Below, piece after piece: positions 10,771-21,147 of a DNA stretch of 62,500 nt (its first letter is position 1; each line of letters begins with the position of its first letter). Below the pieces are notes generated by a model that saw only the letters and a program-made list of their open reading frames with translations, was not told the DNA's origin and made no database searches. Origin of the DNA: Prorocentrum cordatum (lineage: Eukaryota > Sar > Dinophyceae > Prorocentrales > Prorocentraceae); contig CAUYUJ010014349.1 in assembly GCA_963575745.1 (NCBI GenBank), forward strand, positions 233,881 to 296,380, written 5' to 3'. The position numbers and the translations under genes are program-made.

Positions 10771-11788
10771 TGCGGTGTCCGGCAGCACTGGCTCAGCTGG
10801 GGGCAGCTGGGGGCCGTACACTGGATCCCCGCTGCGCGTCATCGAGACCATCGACCCCGCGGCGGACATTGCGAACGACCGCCTTGCCAGGTTGGCGATC
10901 CTCGGCATGCTCTTCCAGAACTGCTGGATTGGCTCCGCCCGGGGCGATGGGGCGCCGTACACTGGATCCCCGCTGCGCGCCAGCAGCGTCGAGAGCGAGC
11001 TGGGCGTTCAGGTCCCCTCGGACCTTTGGGGCCCTGCTGGCTGCACAGCGGATGGCTGTGCGGAGGATCCCGCTCACCACTGGCAGGCAGAGCTGAAGAG
11101 CGGCCGCGTGAGCATGCTTGCGACCTCCCCCGTCACGGGACCAGGAGCTCAGAATTTCGAGGCGGATCCAGCCGTGGTGTCCAGGACGACTGACGACCAT
11201 CAGGAGGATTCTGACACGGCTGAAATGGGGCCCGTTACGCCAGAAGGGAACGCGATTTCGATATTACCGAATCCCCGAAGTGAAATGGGGCCCGTCAGGC
11301 CAGATGCAAATCGTGGCGTCTCGAGTCCCGGCCCCGTCCCCGACGACCGCCCTGAGCACGGACCACCTCAACGCCCCCTGACGACGACAGACGCACATCC
11401 GGAGGACCCTGCCACGCACAACGACATATCGGAGCATTGCAGCAGCAGCGGCGACGTGCCACCCCCCGTTGCGTCAACTGGCGATGACGTCCCAGAGGGG
11501 AATCGAGAGGCGGTTGGGGCAGAGGTCACGACACCACCCCCCGCATCGTGGTCAGACGGTGACGTCCCAGTGGGGGTTCGAGAGGAAGTAGCCTGCAGTG
11601 ACGAGCGTACAGCTCACACCAACGACCCTCCCCTTCAGCTGTGCCAGCAGGCCAGAGGAACGGAGCGGGAAGTCACGGCGGAGACGGCGGTGGCTGCGGA
11701 AGCCGCGGAATTCCCCCCTTCAGGACAATCAGTCCGTCATCTCCATGGGATATACCATTCCTTCCCCCCGCAAGGGGTCAGGCCGTGA
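10652..11788 (+). CDS. Hypothetical frame, Ala-rich start then acidic/Pro-rich repeats
   Basis: Counting from the first ATG, the frame gives about 378 residues, starting in poly-Ala and continuing as a hydrophilic, low-complexity protein. It has internal duplications: 'PYTGSPLR' twice, 'EMGPV(T/R)P(E/D)' twice and 'GDVP(E/V)G(N)RE' twice. No domain is recognised. The opposite strand is also open over the first 600 bases, so the strand is not certain. Downstream the same style of protein continues in other frames (11790-12130, then from about 12130), suggesting either introns or a decayed gene. The codon bias could also be a by-product of GC-rich repeats. Confidence 0.25.
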   Translation: MPGGSAAPAVLAAAAATAAAAAAAGSSPAAAAADGTAAGLAVSGSTGSAGGSWGPYTGSPLRVIETIDPAADIANDRLARLAILGMLFQNCWIGSARGDGAPYTGSPLRASSVESELGVQVPSDLWGPAGCTADGCAEDPAHHWQAELKSGRVSMLATSPVTGPGAQNFEADPAVVSRTTDDHQEDSDTAEMGPVTPEGNAISILPNPRSEMGPVRPDANRGVSSPGPVPDDRPEHGPPQRPLTTTDAHPEDPATHNDISEHCSSSGDVPPPVASTGDDVPEGNREAVGAEVTTPPPASWSDGDVPVGVREEVACSDERTAHTNDPPLQLCQQARGTEREVTAETAVAAEAAEFPPSGQSVRHLHGIYHSFPPQGVRP

Positions 11789-12190
11789 GTGCGTTGCTCC
11801 AGCCGCAGGTTCCACCCAGCCCCCAGAGGCCGAGAACGGGGCTCCCGTAGGGAACCAAGAGGCGTCCTTGGACGAGGCGTCTGGAAAGAGTCAACTCTTG
11901 CCCATGGAAGTGGACTGCGCTGGCCACCCACCAAGGGGGCAGGCAACCATACCCCCCCTTGCAGCGATGGGTGATTCACCTCGGAGTCCGCTAGGCGACG
12001 ACGGAAGAGTGGGCTCCGAGCAGACAGCGCTGTTCCAGAGGCCCGTCCTTCCCTCGCCCTCCTTCGATGCATCGGTGACTGCGGATTTCGGCTGCGCCCC
12101 CCAGCAGCGCCAGCAGGACAGAGGAATGGATGGGAAGTCGCGGCGGAGACGGCGGAGGCTGCGGAAGCCGCGGAATATCCCCTTCAGAGC
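11643..12190. repeat. Direct duplication of about 85 bp, copies about 464 bp apart
   Basis: Copy 1 is at about 11643-11730 and copy 2 at about 12107-12190. Both contain a CAG-CAGG-rich start, GGAAGTC(G/A)CGGCGGAGACGG, and a GCGGAAGCCGCGGAAT core. They encode similar Glu/Ala-rich peptides ('AEAAE(F/Y)P') in their respective frames, as expected from an internal duplication of a low-complexity gene. Confidence 0.7.
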
Positions 12191-13193
12191 TATCAAAGCG
12201 TCAGCGGTCCTCTGGGAGCGCCACGCACCAAGCAGGGTGACCACGGAACAACCATCCATACGCAGGACAGCGAAGCCATCCGCTGGCTCGTCGGGAGAAA
12301 CCCCTTCGCGCCTATTCGCCCCCCTTCCCCTGTCAGTGAGCTCCTTATGGATGGCGAACCCCAGGCGCCCTCGCCAGGCGCCCAGGGCACCACTGACAAA
12401 GCAGCTCGCGCCCCGGCTATGGAGGTTGCGCCGCAGAACGTGCGCGCGCCCGGCGCAGCCCATGGCGCCCCAGAGAACGGTGAGAGTCATGCGCTGTCCA
12501 AAGGGGTCACAGGCCCGAAGGCGAACGCCAGCGAAAGGGACCCTTCCCCACGTGCCACAATGCCGCGTCTGCCCTGGCCGCCGGACGCGCTCCGACCCAA
12601 GCCTGGCGGCCAACTTTGCGACCGGCATTTCCCCGCAAAATTCTGCCAGGCGCGCAGCTGGAGTTGTCGCGAGCAGATCGCGAGCCCCCCAGCCAGGACA
12701 ACGAGGCCGGCACGCTGGATATTTGCGGCCGTGATACACGGCGGCACCAGGGGCCCGACCCGCATCAATGGCCAGAGCCCAAGGGCCCCAGCTGTACAAA
12801 ACAGGAATCAACAACGTCCAGTGGGGCCTCCCCGGGGAGGCACCCGGCGAGGCGATGCGACGACTCCAACTCACACTGGGACCAATGTTCCTTGGCACTT
12901 GGCACGCTTTCGCCAAGCGGCAGTCTGTGCCGGGCAGCAAGGGCGCGCTCGACCCGCTTCGGCACGACCCGCAAACCTGCCGCCTCTTCCTGGAATCCTT
13001 CCGCAGCCACAAGGGCGACGTACGGGTCCTCGGCGAAGCGCTGGGCCTCGACGTCGATTGGACGTGGCCGCGGCAGCTGCGCTTGGGTCCGAGCGGCGGT
13101 GTGAGCAGCGGTCACCATGCGGCAAAGGGCCACCCGAGCAAACAGGCCCCCAGGAAGCACAGAAGACAGTGGTGGGCCGTCTCCCCACAGTAG
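12132..13193 (+). pseudogene. Hypothetical Pro/Ala-rich frames continuing the 10.6-kb reading frame
   Basis: From copy 2 of the duplication, one frame stays open to beyond 13 kb ('SEAIRWLVGRNPFAPI', 'KPGGQLCDRHFPAKFCQ'). From about 12768 another frame gives a more protein-like stretch: 'LGPMFLGTWHAFAKRQSV', 'QTCRLFLESFRSHKGDVRVL', 'GEALGLDVDWTWPRQLRL'. Neither matches a family I know. The switching frames fit a decayed or intron-containing gene of unknown function. Confidence 0.2.
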
Positions 13194-13985
13194 CCTTGCT
13201 ACCCCCTCGTGGCATCCCTGCGAGTTGCTACCATGGTGTGTGTCTCGATTTCTGTTTCGTTCAGAACTTGTTCTTCTCATCTTGGCTGTTGTCTACGTGC
13301 TGCGTGCGTGGCTATACCGTCGGCCTCAGTTTTTCTCCCCCCTGTCTGCGCGCTGCGCTTGTGGCTATACCGTGGACAGTTTGCTTTTCTACTCTGAGAT
13401 CCACCTTCTCTGTTGACTACGAGTTGTACGCCGTACTCATCAGCGCGATTGGGTTTCCCATGCATCTCCCCTCTTGGTTCTGACTGGCTGTCGTCGGACG
13501 TGCCGTGCTTCTCCTTCGGAGGAAACGCGTTGTGTGGGTGACGAATTGACAGGCCCCCCCGGAGCGGAAGATACGCTCATCCATAGTATGTCGGAAGAGA
13601 CACGCCGTGAGGGTGACGAATTGATTGGTCCCCCCCCCCCGGAGCGGTCGCAATAGGCAAGCAATGAATATTGGTATTCCTAACGCTTCCGGTACCCCCA
13701 TCACCACAGCGCTCGTGCGACCCTAATAACAGGCCCCGCCCTGCCCCCTGTGGCTGGGGATGAGGTATTGGTACGGAACCGTGAGAGGGCAGTGGAGGAT
13801 GTGCCTGGAGAAAGGCGAGCGGAACCCATGGAAGGCGGCAGCGCAGACCCCCCGCCAGGTGGACTGGTGAGCAGGCCCCCACCCGCGGTGACTGAAGATC
13901 GTCCACAGGGAGCGGTGGAGGGATCAAACTGAGGAGACCCAGACCGGTCAGCACCGTCACAGAGGGCCGCCTCATCCTCCTCCTA
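13194..13985. other. Non-coding, with small duplications
   Basis: Contains GTGGCTATACCGT at about 13307 and again at about 13360. It also holds a pair of segments of about 85 bp (13500-13565 and 13585-13650), each with GGGTGACGAATTGA followed by a C run and GGAGCGG. No gene recognised. Confidence 0.45.
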
Positions 13986-14027
13986 TTCCAATTCAGTGCG
14001 GCTCTTGGCTGCGCCTCCCTTCCTCCG

Positions 14028-14090
14028 CCCCTCCTCCTCCTCCTCCTGCTCCTCCTCCTCCTCCTCCTCCTCCTCCTCCTCCTCCCGCCT
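14028..14090. repeat. CTC trinucleotide repeat
   Basis: About twenty CTC/CTG units. Poly-Ser or poly-Glu frames here are artefacts. Confidence 0.9.
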
Positions 14091-14359
14091 TTCGTTCACA
14101 AGTATTTGCGGCTTCTGGCTGCGCCCCCATGCGAAGTGTGATATGGTCGAGGAAGTGCTTCCGCCTTGGTTCGGCCCATGTGTAGATGCCCAGGGCACAG
14201 CGCCTGTGCCCAGCGGCACCAGGACACACACCCCATGGTCATTCACGAGCCTCTGCGGATCTTGGCTGCGCCCCCTGCGTTGTGAGAGTACCTCGTGACC
14301 TGTGACCTGACAGCGTCGACCACACCAGCGTGTCAGCTCAGCATAGATTGCCCGAGCCT

Positions 14360-14985
14360 GCCCCGACTGCGACGCTAACGCCGACGACGGTGCCGACGGC
14401 GACGCCTTATCCCCCCTCCTGCGACGCCAACGACGACGACGGGGCCGTCTGCGACGCCTGATCTGGCTTCGACAGTGGCGCCAGCGCCGACGACGGAGCC
14501 GACGGCGACGCCCTGTCCGTCTCCGACGCGCTCAGTCTGCGTGTCGCAGGGGCTCGTGTGCGGAGACGACGGCTGCGGCAATTCGCGCGGCCAGCGCACG
14601 TCCCCAGAGTGCTGCACGGGCAGCGTGGCAGGTGTGGTTCTGCGACTGATCCGACTCCGACGGCGACGCCAGCGCCGACGACAGAGCCGACTGCCTGATC
14701 CGGCTCCGACTGCGACGCCCGCGCCGTCGACGGAGCCGACGGCGACGCCGAATCCGACTCCGACTGCGACGCCAGCGCCGACGTCGGAGCCGACTGCGAC
14801 GCCGCGACGCCTGACCCGGCTTCGACTGCGACGCAGCGCCGACGACGGAGCCGACGGCGACGCCCAACCCGACTCCGACATGCACCCCACGCTGCGTGTC
14901 GCAGGGGCTCGTGTGCGGTGACGACGGCTGCGGTGGCTCGTGCGGCCAGTGCTTGGTGCCAGATTCCCGGACGTCTGCGTCCCGA
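14360..14985 (+). pseudogene. Pro/Thr-rich frame with two CGDDGCG Cys motifs
   Basis: A degenerate 20-30 base repeat (ACGGAGCCGACGGCGACGCC type) encodes 'TEPTATP' linkers. Two related Cys modules are embedded: 'CVSQGLVCGDDGCGNSRGQ' near 14540 and 'CVSQGLVCGDDGCGGSCGQC' near 14897. The pattern C-x(6)-CGDDGCGGSCGxC resembles small Cys-rich modules seen in extracellular proteins, joined here by mucin-like linkers. The linkers switch frame at least twice (near 14418 and 14800) by single-base slips within the repeat, and copy 1 has lost two Cys. It is therefore probably a decayed gene; introns could also reconcile the frames. Confidence 0.4.
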
Positions 14986-15171
14986 GCTTCTCCTGGCCTC
15001 CCGCCCCCCGGTGCTGGGCGACACGCTGCCCGTTTGCCCCCTTTGCGTGTCGCCGGGGCCGCCGCTGCGACTCGCTCAGCAGCATTCTCTGTGCGTGGTT
15101 TCTCTGATTGACTGGGGCGTGTGAGCAACAACCAGGAAAACAGTGGCCTGTGGAGTGGAGGTCCAGGGCGC

Positions 15172-15800
15172 CAGCGAAGTGTGCCCTGGCTGGGAACGGG
15201 ACAGTGCTTTGGACGAGCCCAAGAGTGGAGGCCCTGGGCACGGTTGTCGTGCCACGGCACGTGGTGGCACCCCTCACCTTCATTCACCAGTCTGTGCGGC
15301 TCTTGGCTGCGCTCCCAGCGTTTCGAAGGAACATCATGACAGGGGAGCTGACAGTTCCAGCCACCCTTTCAGGTCCCCACAGCCCTCAGCGAAGTGTGCC
15401 TAGGTTGAGGACCGGACAGTGCCGTGGCACGGGCCAAACGTGGAGTCCCTCGGCACGGCGTCGTGCCAGCGATTTGGTTGCACCCCCACGTTCATTCACA
15501 AATATGTGCGGCTCTTAGCTGCACTCCCAGCGTTGTGTATGGACATCATGGCTGGAGAGCTGACAGGTTCAGCCACCTCAGCGGGCCACCGCGGCCCTCA
15601 GCGAAGTGGGCCTTGGTCGAGGACGTGCCAGTGCCGTGACACATCCCAGTGAGGAGGCCATGGACACGGCTGTTTTGACAGCGGCCCTTGGGTGCACCCC
15701 CCCCCGCGTTCTTTCACAAGTCTCTGCGGCTCTTGGCTGCGTTCCCAGCGTTGTGAAGGGACACCATGATGTGATTTCCCCCAGGTTCCCTGGTCGACAC
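15172..15800. repeat. Tandem repeat of about 212-215 bp, three copies
   Basis: CAGCGAAGTG occurs at 15172, 15387 and 15599. Each copy ends with a block TGCGGCTCTTGGCTGCG, then CCCAGCG(TT)GTG and an ATCATG near the end. Related single blocks occur at about 13995, 14100 and 14250, so the family spreads across 14-15.8 kb. No convincing protein is encoded. Confidence 0.75.
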
Positions 15801-16024
15801 AACGCGGTACCTCGGCTGGTCGCCACTGCGTACGCTGTCATGAGGACGCGTGCGAGTGGCCTCCCCCCATGGCACCGCCGCGGCCGGCGGGCCTCCCATA
15901 CCTGCGGGCCCGGCCTGCATGGTACGGTTCGGGACGACCCAGGTGCTGGGCTTCGGCAAGGTGCTGACCGGCGCACCTCACCGCTTCTGGTACCACCCGA
16001 TGTCGGGCCTGGTTTGGGCGTGTT

Positions 16025-16330
16025 CTTGCGCAAGTGGTTCATCCTTTGGCAGGTCGCCGCGGATCCCCCAGCAGGTCCGTCATAGGTGTCCCGGCTTACG
16101 CTTTCGACTTTGCGCCCCCGGCCCCCGTGTCGGATAAGTTGCTCGCGGTGAATGCCGGCGACGTCGACGACAGGGTCCCTGACTGTGGTCGTCGCCTTCG
16201 CGTTCAAGCTCCTGCACAAATGGTTCATCCTTTGGCAGATCATCACGGTCCTCCTTGCAGGCTGGGCCAGGTGACTCGACCAGCGCTTGCAGCTTTACGC
16301 CCCCGATCCTCAGTGTCGGACAAGTTGCAG
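16025..16330. repeat. Duplicated block, period about 187 bp
   Basis: GGTTCATCCTTTGGCAG occurs at about 16035 and 16222. Each is followed by a diverged copy of a stretch with TACGCCC/TTGCGCCCCC and GTGTCGGA(T/C)AAGTTGC. Confidence 0.65.
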
Positions 16331-16339
16331 GCTGTGGGC

Positions 16340-17690
16340 TCAGACGACACGGTCGACTGTTCCTTGACTGGGTTCTGGTCCCTCTCATGCCCAAGAGCGT
16401 CCCTTGAATCACTGTGACTGAGGCTTCCATATGTGCCTCCTTTTCGTTTCATGGACGGTGCGGCCACCCCGGCCACTCCGTGCCGCCACAGCGCGGCGTG
16501 CTCCTCGCCCTTTCGCGCTGTTCGGTACGGTCAGAGCTTGGCGCCACGTGTGCGACTGCTCCATCCGTCCGTTTCCAGTTCTGTGCTTGCGTTCCCCGAT
16601 TTCGGGCCGCCAGCGTCCTAATGAGGGCCATTTTGTCCCTGGCGCGCGCATCAGCTACAGCGGCCTATGCGCCTCTGCAGATAATTATCTCGCCCTGTGC
16701 CCCAGTCGAGTCCGTCCCGCTTTCTGGATCTGTCCTTGTGAGCCGCCAATCAAAAATATCCCCGCCAGTTGCGACTCGGCCTTTGTTTACTTCGCCTTCG
16801 CGACCACCATGCGTGAAAAGGGGTGTGGGCAGGCAACCCACCAACGTTCTCGCCTTTCTGAGTGGTCCACGCCACAGCGCGTGCACCGAATTCCCTGGCA
16901 TTTTGCTATGGGATGCATGTTGCTCGAGCTTCCCTGGGTGCAGTCAGTCAGCCCACCCTCGCCCTGCAGTTCCAGCGGCTGCCCTGTGAACGCGCCCGGC
17001 CTGCCTGCCTCGCGCCCAGTAGCTCATTAGGCCTGTTCCCGGGCCCCCGACAGCTTCTGTCTCCGACCGCGCTCTTCGCTTGCGGACGCGACCGAAAAGA
17101 AAATCCCCGCCTCACCATCCAAAAACAGTCATGCCAGCATGCCCCCCCCCCCCCCCCCCCCACAGCACCCCCTCGAATGCCCCCCAAATCGCCTCTTGTA
17201 GCTTTCTTGGAGCGTTCTTGAGCGCTCTTGTGGACGTTTTGGGGCCGTATTGGGTCCTTGTTGGTTCTTTTTTCGGTAATATTCGAGCCATCCTGTGGCC
17301 CCAAAAACCGATCGGACGAGAATCGGCGGAAATGTGATCACACAGCTATTGTCTTCTAGGTGTTGGAAAAATGTTGGTTTCTCGGAGGAATATTCGGGAA
17401 GATCCTTGACAATTTGGAGTCGTCTTGGAACGATCTTGGAGGTTCGTGTAGGCATGTTGGAGGCCATCGTGAATCATGCTGGGCTATCTTCAGCGACCTG
17501 GGAGCCATCTTAGGTTTTGGAAACCTCTTGGCGCCATCTTGACCATCTGGCACATTCAAACCGCTAGAGGAAGCCCCCATCCAGACCAAGGGGGGGAGGG
17601 GAGCGGGAACCAGATCCTTCAACCTCTCACGCCACGAGAACTGGTGGAAGGTTGCGTTCTTTCGTCCACTAAATCTAGTCTAGTCCTCGC
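16340..17690. other. No gene; poly-C run and G/T-rich repeats
   Basis: Holds a run of 20 C at 17142-17161. From about 17200 there is a loose repeat of TCTTGG-type words, the same family as at 32.6, 44.7 and 46.2 kb. It may be the intron before the RCC1 exon at 17693. Confidence 0.5.
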
Positions 17691-17692
17691 AG

Positions 17693-17818
17693 TGGCGAAA
17701 CCGACCACGGGCACGGCGCCGTGCCCAACGTACCCACCATGATCAAGGTACTGAGCGGCAAGGCCATCGTGCAGGTCGCTTGCGGTGTGACCCACAGCAT
17801 AGCCCTCTCGGACTACAG
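17693..17818 (+). CDS. RCC1-like exon
   Basis: Starts after TCCTCGCAG and ends GACTACAG|GCGAGC, a GC donor of the dinoflagellate type. It reads 'GETDHGHGAVPNVPTMIKVL' followed by 'IVQVACGVTHSIALSDYR', i.e. the end of one RCC1 blade and the start of the next. The exon is 126 nt, so it preserves frame. It is 8 kb from the previous RCC1 exon but on the same strand, and it lacks the following 'G-x-VYTWG' half, which must lie downstream or be lost. Confidence 0.65.
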
Positions 17819-17829
17819 GCGAGCCTATG

Positions 17830-17940
17830 AGCAGCAGGGAGGGGAAGAGGAAGAGGAGGACGAGGAGGAGGGGAAGGAGGGGGAGGAGGAGGGAGAGGAG
17901 GAGGAGGAGGGGAGGAGGAGGAGGTAGGGGGGGAGGAGGC
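17830..17940. repeat. GAGGAG purine-rich tract
   Basis: A run of GAGGAG and GGGGAGG words directly after the RCC1 exon, inside the presumed intron. Confidence 0.8.
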
Positions 17941-18980
17941 CTCAAATGTTTCAGACTGTTTCAAGGGGGGGGAGCTGGCCTCCGGGATTTTTGGGAGGCG
18001 CGCGGAGGGTGTTCTGACGGGTTGGAGCTGGACGCGGCTGGACCCTCTTCTTACCAGGAGGACTTGATGGGCTTGATGGGGGCTCCTGGGGCAGGGGTCG
18101 GAGGTATTGGAACGCGTCTGGACGCTTTAGGCGGCGGCCCGGACCGACGGCCGCGCCCCCATTGCTGTGCAATGTGTCGGTCGGCGGAGTCGGAGGGGCC
18201 CGCCCCAGGGTTGTCCACGGCTGCCGACGCGGCGGAGACGGCGCGGGCAACACGTTCTGGCGGGGGCCCGTTTCGGTACCTTGGGGCCTCGAGAGCACAG
18301 ATTCGGTGCGGGTCGACATGCGTTCGAGACATGGGGTCGACAGCGACAGCCTACGGGGCTCTCTGGAGCGGGTGTCGTTCAAGGTTGAGCGGTTCGCACG
18401 GTGTCCAAAAGTCTGGATTCCCATCATCAGGGCAAAACATTGCCGCGGGCGGCTCCCTGACGCGCGTGGGATGACCGCAGAGCCGGTGCGCCTCCAGGCC
18501 CCGAGTGGCCGCTGCAAGCAGGACCCCAGTGCGCGCGACGGGATCGCCAGACGTCAAACCGATGTCTGCGTCGAGGGCGTGGTGCCTTCCTCCACGCTGC
18601 CCTCGCGGGCCTCGCAGCGGCCGCAGGAGACGTTTGGCGCATCCGTTGCCTCGTACCTCGGGCGCTGCGGCGCGAGGCTGTCGCCGCGGCTCGAGGGCGC
18701 GCACACTCGCAGTTGCTAGTCCACCTCGCGGCCATGGGCGGCGGCCGTCTCCCGTCACGCCTGACGGCGGCGCGCGCGTGGGCCAGCGCCACGGCTAGGC
18801 CGTGCGGCGCGCTTGCAGGGAGCCAGGGCCCCTCCCACTGGCTGTCCAACGCAGGTGCGCGCCGCCTGCTGCGGCCGAGATGAGCGGGGCACCTGGGGTG
18901 CAGCGCAAGACGCCTTCCCGCGGCAGAGGCTCCCAGCGCCCCTGCCCCCCTGTTGGAATAGACGACATGATTCCTCACAG
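17941..18980. other. No recognised gene
   Basis: GC-rich sequence with overlapping frames on both strands. The 18590-18800 part has Arg/Ala-rich frames on the minus strand, but no family is recognised. Confidence 0.3.
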
Positions 18981-19110
18981 GCCCGCGCGGATTTCTTGGA
19001 TCGGCGCTACGGCCCCCTGGCGGCGCCCCCCAGGGCGCGCCCCGCGCGCCGGTGAGGGGGGTCTGGCCCCCATCCAAGAAACCCGCTGGAATCCCGAACG
19101 TTTACTGTTA
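18981..19110. mobile_element. MITE-like inverted-repeat element, copy A
   Basis: The left arm CCGCGCGGATTTCTTGGATC is mirrored by ATCCAAGAAACCCGCTGG on the right, with ggcgctaCGGCCCCC and its counterpart inside. The right end carries GAACGTTTACTG, related to the GTAAAC ends of other copies. Arms of about 40-50 bp surround a GC-rich loop. There is no open reading frame. See copies B-E. Confidence 0.7.
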
Positions 19111-19239
19111 TTGCTTTTCTCTGGTGGCCGCCCGGCGGAGCCGTCGGCCTGCCGCGGTGCAGAGCGGGGCGCCTCGGCCGCCTGGCCGCGGCCACCTGGC
19201 CCCGGTACCGGTTCCCAGCGCCCTTGCCAAGGCTCATTT

Positions 19240-19450
19240 CGACTCCTCCGATTCGATTCGATTTGATTTCCATGGGTTCCGATTCCGGTTCGATTCGATT
19301 TGTAAGTCCGATTTGAAGTTCGAGTTCGCAATGGGGGCCTTCCTGGCCTGCCGAATTCCGCCGATTCGACTACTCCCGACTTGGTTACTGATTTCCGCCG
19401 ATCCCATTCCTTCCGATGGCCGATCCGATTTATCGATTCGATTCTGGGCT
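19240..19450. repeat. GATTCGATT degenerate repeat
   Basis: GATTCGATTCGATTT-like words recur with interruptions over about 200 bp. Confidence 0.6.
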
Positions 19451-20880
19451 CTCCTGTCGGCGCGTGGGTCATCCTCTTCGCCTTGGGCCAGCGCTGTGCG
19501 CCGCCGCCGTCCACCGCCGCTGGGCGGCGCTCCGCTCCTGCGCCGGCGCGGTGTCCTCATCAGGGCACAGACGCTCGGGAACAGCGAGGAGTTTCTGCCT
19601 CGAACGCCTGCCGCTGCCAGCAGGGCCTCCTTGCCGCCTTGGGCCAGCGTTATTCCCCGCCGCGGCCGTTCCTGTGGGGAGGCGGGCCTCGTGCTGGGCG
19701 GATTGCCGTTTCTTGAGCTGTGTGGTGTCCACGGGGCGCAGACGCTCGTGAGCAGCGAGGAGTCTCTGCCTCGAGCGCCTGGCGCTGCCAGCACGGCAGG
19801 TTGGGCGATGGCATCGCGTCGAGTGGCCTGGGCCTTGCCGTCCCAGCGCCGTGGTCGCAGTCGAGCCGGTCGCGCATTTGCAGGCCATGACCTGGCGCTC
19901 TTCCAGTACGCGCTCGCGTCAGCCGTCTGACGATGCTGTCAGCCAGCTTCTCCCGCTTCACGCCTCGGTGCCAGCGCGCCGTTGGGGCAATGGCAAAGCC
20001 CATGGCCAGGATTCGTAGGTGGGATATGGAACGGCCTTGATCCGAAAGCTACGGACGGAACGGGGATGGTGATGAGGATTTCATGATAGTGTTGATTATG
20101 TGGATGCGGATGTGGTTGTGGATGTTGTTGTTGATGGTGATGATGTGGATGGTCTACTAAGGTGGTGGTCATGATGATGATGCTGATGATGATGCTTATG
20201 ATGAAGATGAGGAGGAGGACGCGGAGCAAGTTGTGAGTGGGAGGCAGTTTGCTTTGGTAGGTTGTGTGGTTTCCAATGAATCCTGGGGAGTTCGAGGACC
20301 AGGAGGACCCTGTTCCTTCTCGCCCTGGCGATGAAGAGCACGTCGTTCATCCCCTTCTCACCCCTCGCTTCTCCTTCCCATCCTCAAGCTCCTGGTCCTA
20401 CTTCTAGGAGTTGCACTCCTCACACCTTCCCCCAATCGGCTCCCTCATCGTGTTCGAGAATCCCAATCCCCAGGCATTGGGTGAGAAGGCATAGGTTTGC
20501 CGAGGAGGGAGGTTGAAACCCTCCCGCCTTCTTCCCTTCTCCTCCCTTGTCCTTTCTTCTTCGCGCGCACTCGTCCTCCTCATCCTTCATCCATCCATCC
20601 TTCCTCTTCTACTATCCTCCGCCCTCTTTTCGTTCCTTCTCCTCCTCGCCATGGCCTCTCTTGCCCTCATGCTCCCAATCAACATTCTCCATTTCCTTAT
20701 TTTCCTCTGCCTCCATGTCCTCACCAACTCCTCGTCGCCGTCCTCCTCCCGCATCAGAGAGTGCACTGCAGACTCGTTTAAATTTGAGAAGGCGTCCGAA
20801 ACCGTATCCCCTGCGCACACGCGCACATTCTTTCATCCGACGCTCTGTGAGATCCAGCCAGCATCTCCCACACTGTCCAC
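19451..20880. other. No recognised gene; GAT/ATG-rich repeats at 20090-20230
   Basis: The 19450-19930 part has long frames with repeated 'A(P/R)A' peptides and a near duplication (GACGCTCG(G/T)GA(A/G)CAGCGAGGAG at about 19568 and 19740). The 20090-20230 part is a GATGATG/GTGGATG simple repeat. Then CT-rich sequence follows to 20880. Confidence 0.4.
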
Positions 20881-21013
20881 ACACAAAGCACTACATTCAC
20901 ACACAGACATACACAGACACACACACACACACGCTATACCACCACACCACACACGCATGCACGCACACGCACACACAAACACTCACACACGCAGACACAC
21001 ACACACACACACC
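20878..21013. repeat. CA dinucleotide-rich repeat
   Basis: CACACACA runs with CATACA, CACGCA and CACTCA interruptions. Confidence 0.9.
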
Positions 21014-21147
21014 ACAGGCCGTTCAATACGTGGGTGGTCTCCGGCCATTTCCGAAATTAGTCCAAAACCTCGGGAGGTGTGCCAATTATCCTGGCGAAGG
21101 ACCCAACCATATGCAATTGTGAATACTGCAATTGTGAATATCTTCTC

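Noticed and set aside
10291-10962. Minus-strand poly-Ala protein
   Set aside because: The GCC-rich DNA is open on both strands. No domain supports the minus frame.
15870-15990. Further RCC1 exon
   Set aside because: One frame has 'GFGKVL', but there is no blade pattern (no W-G, no HS-x-A).
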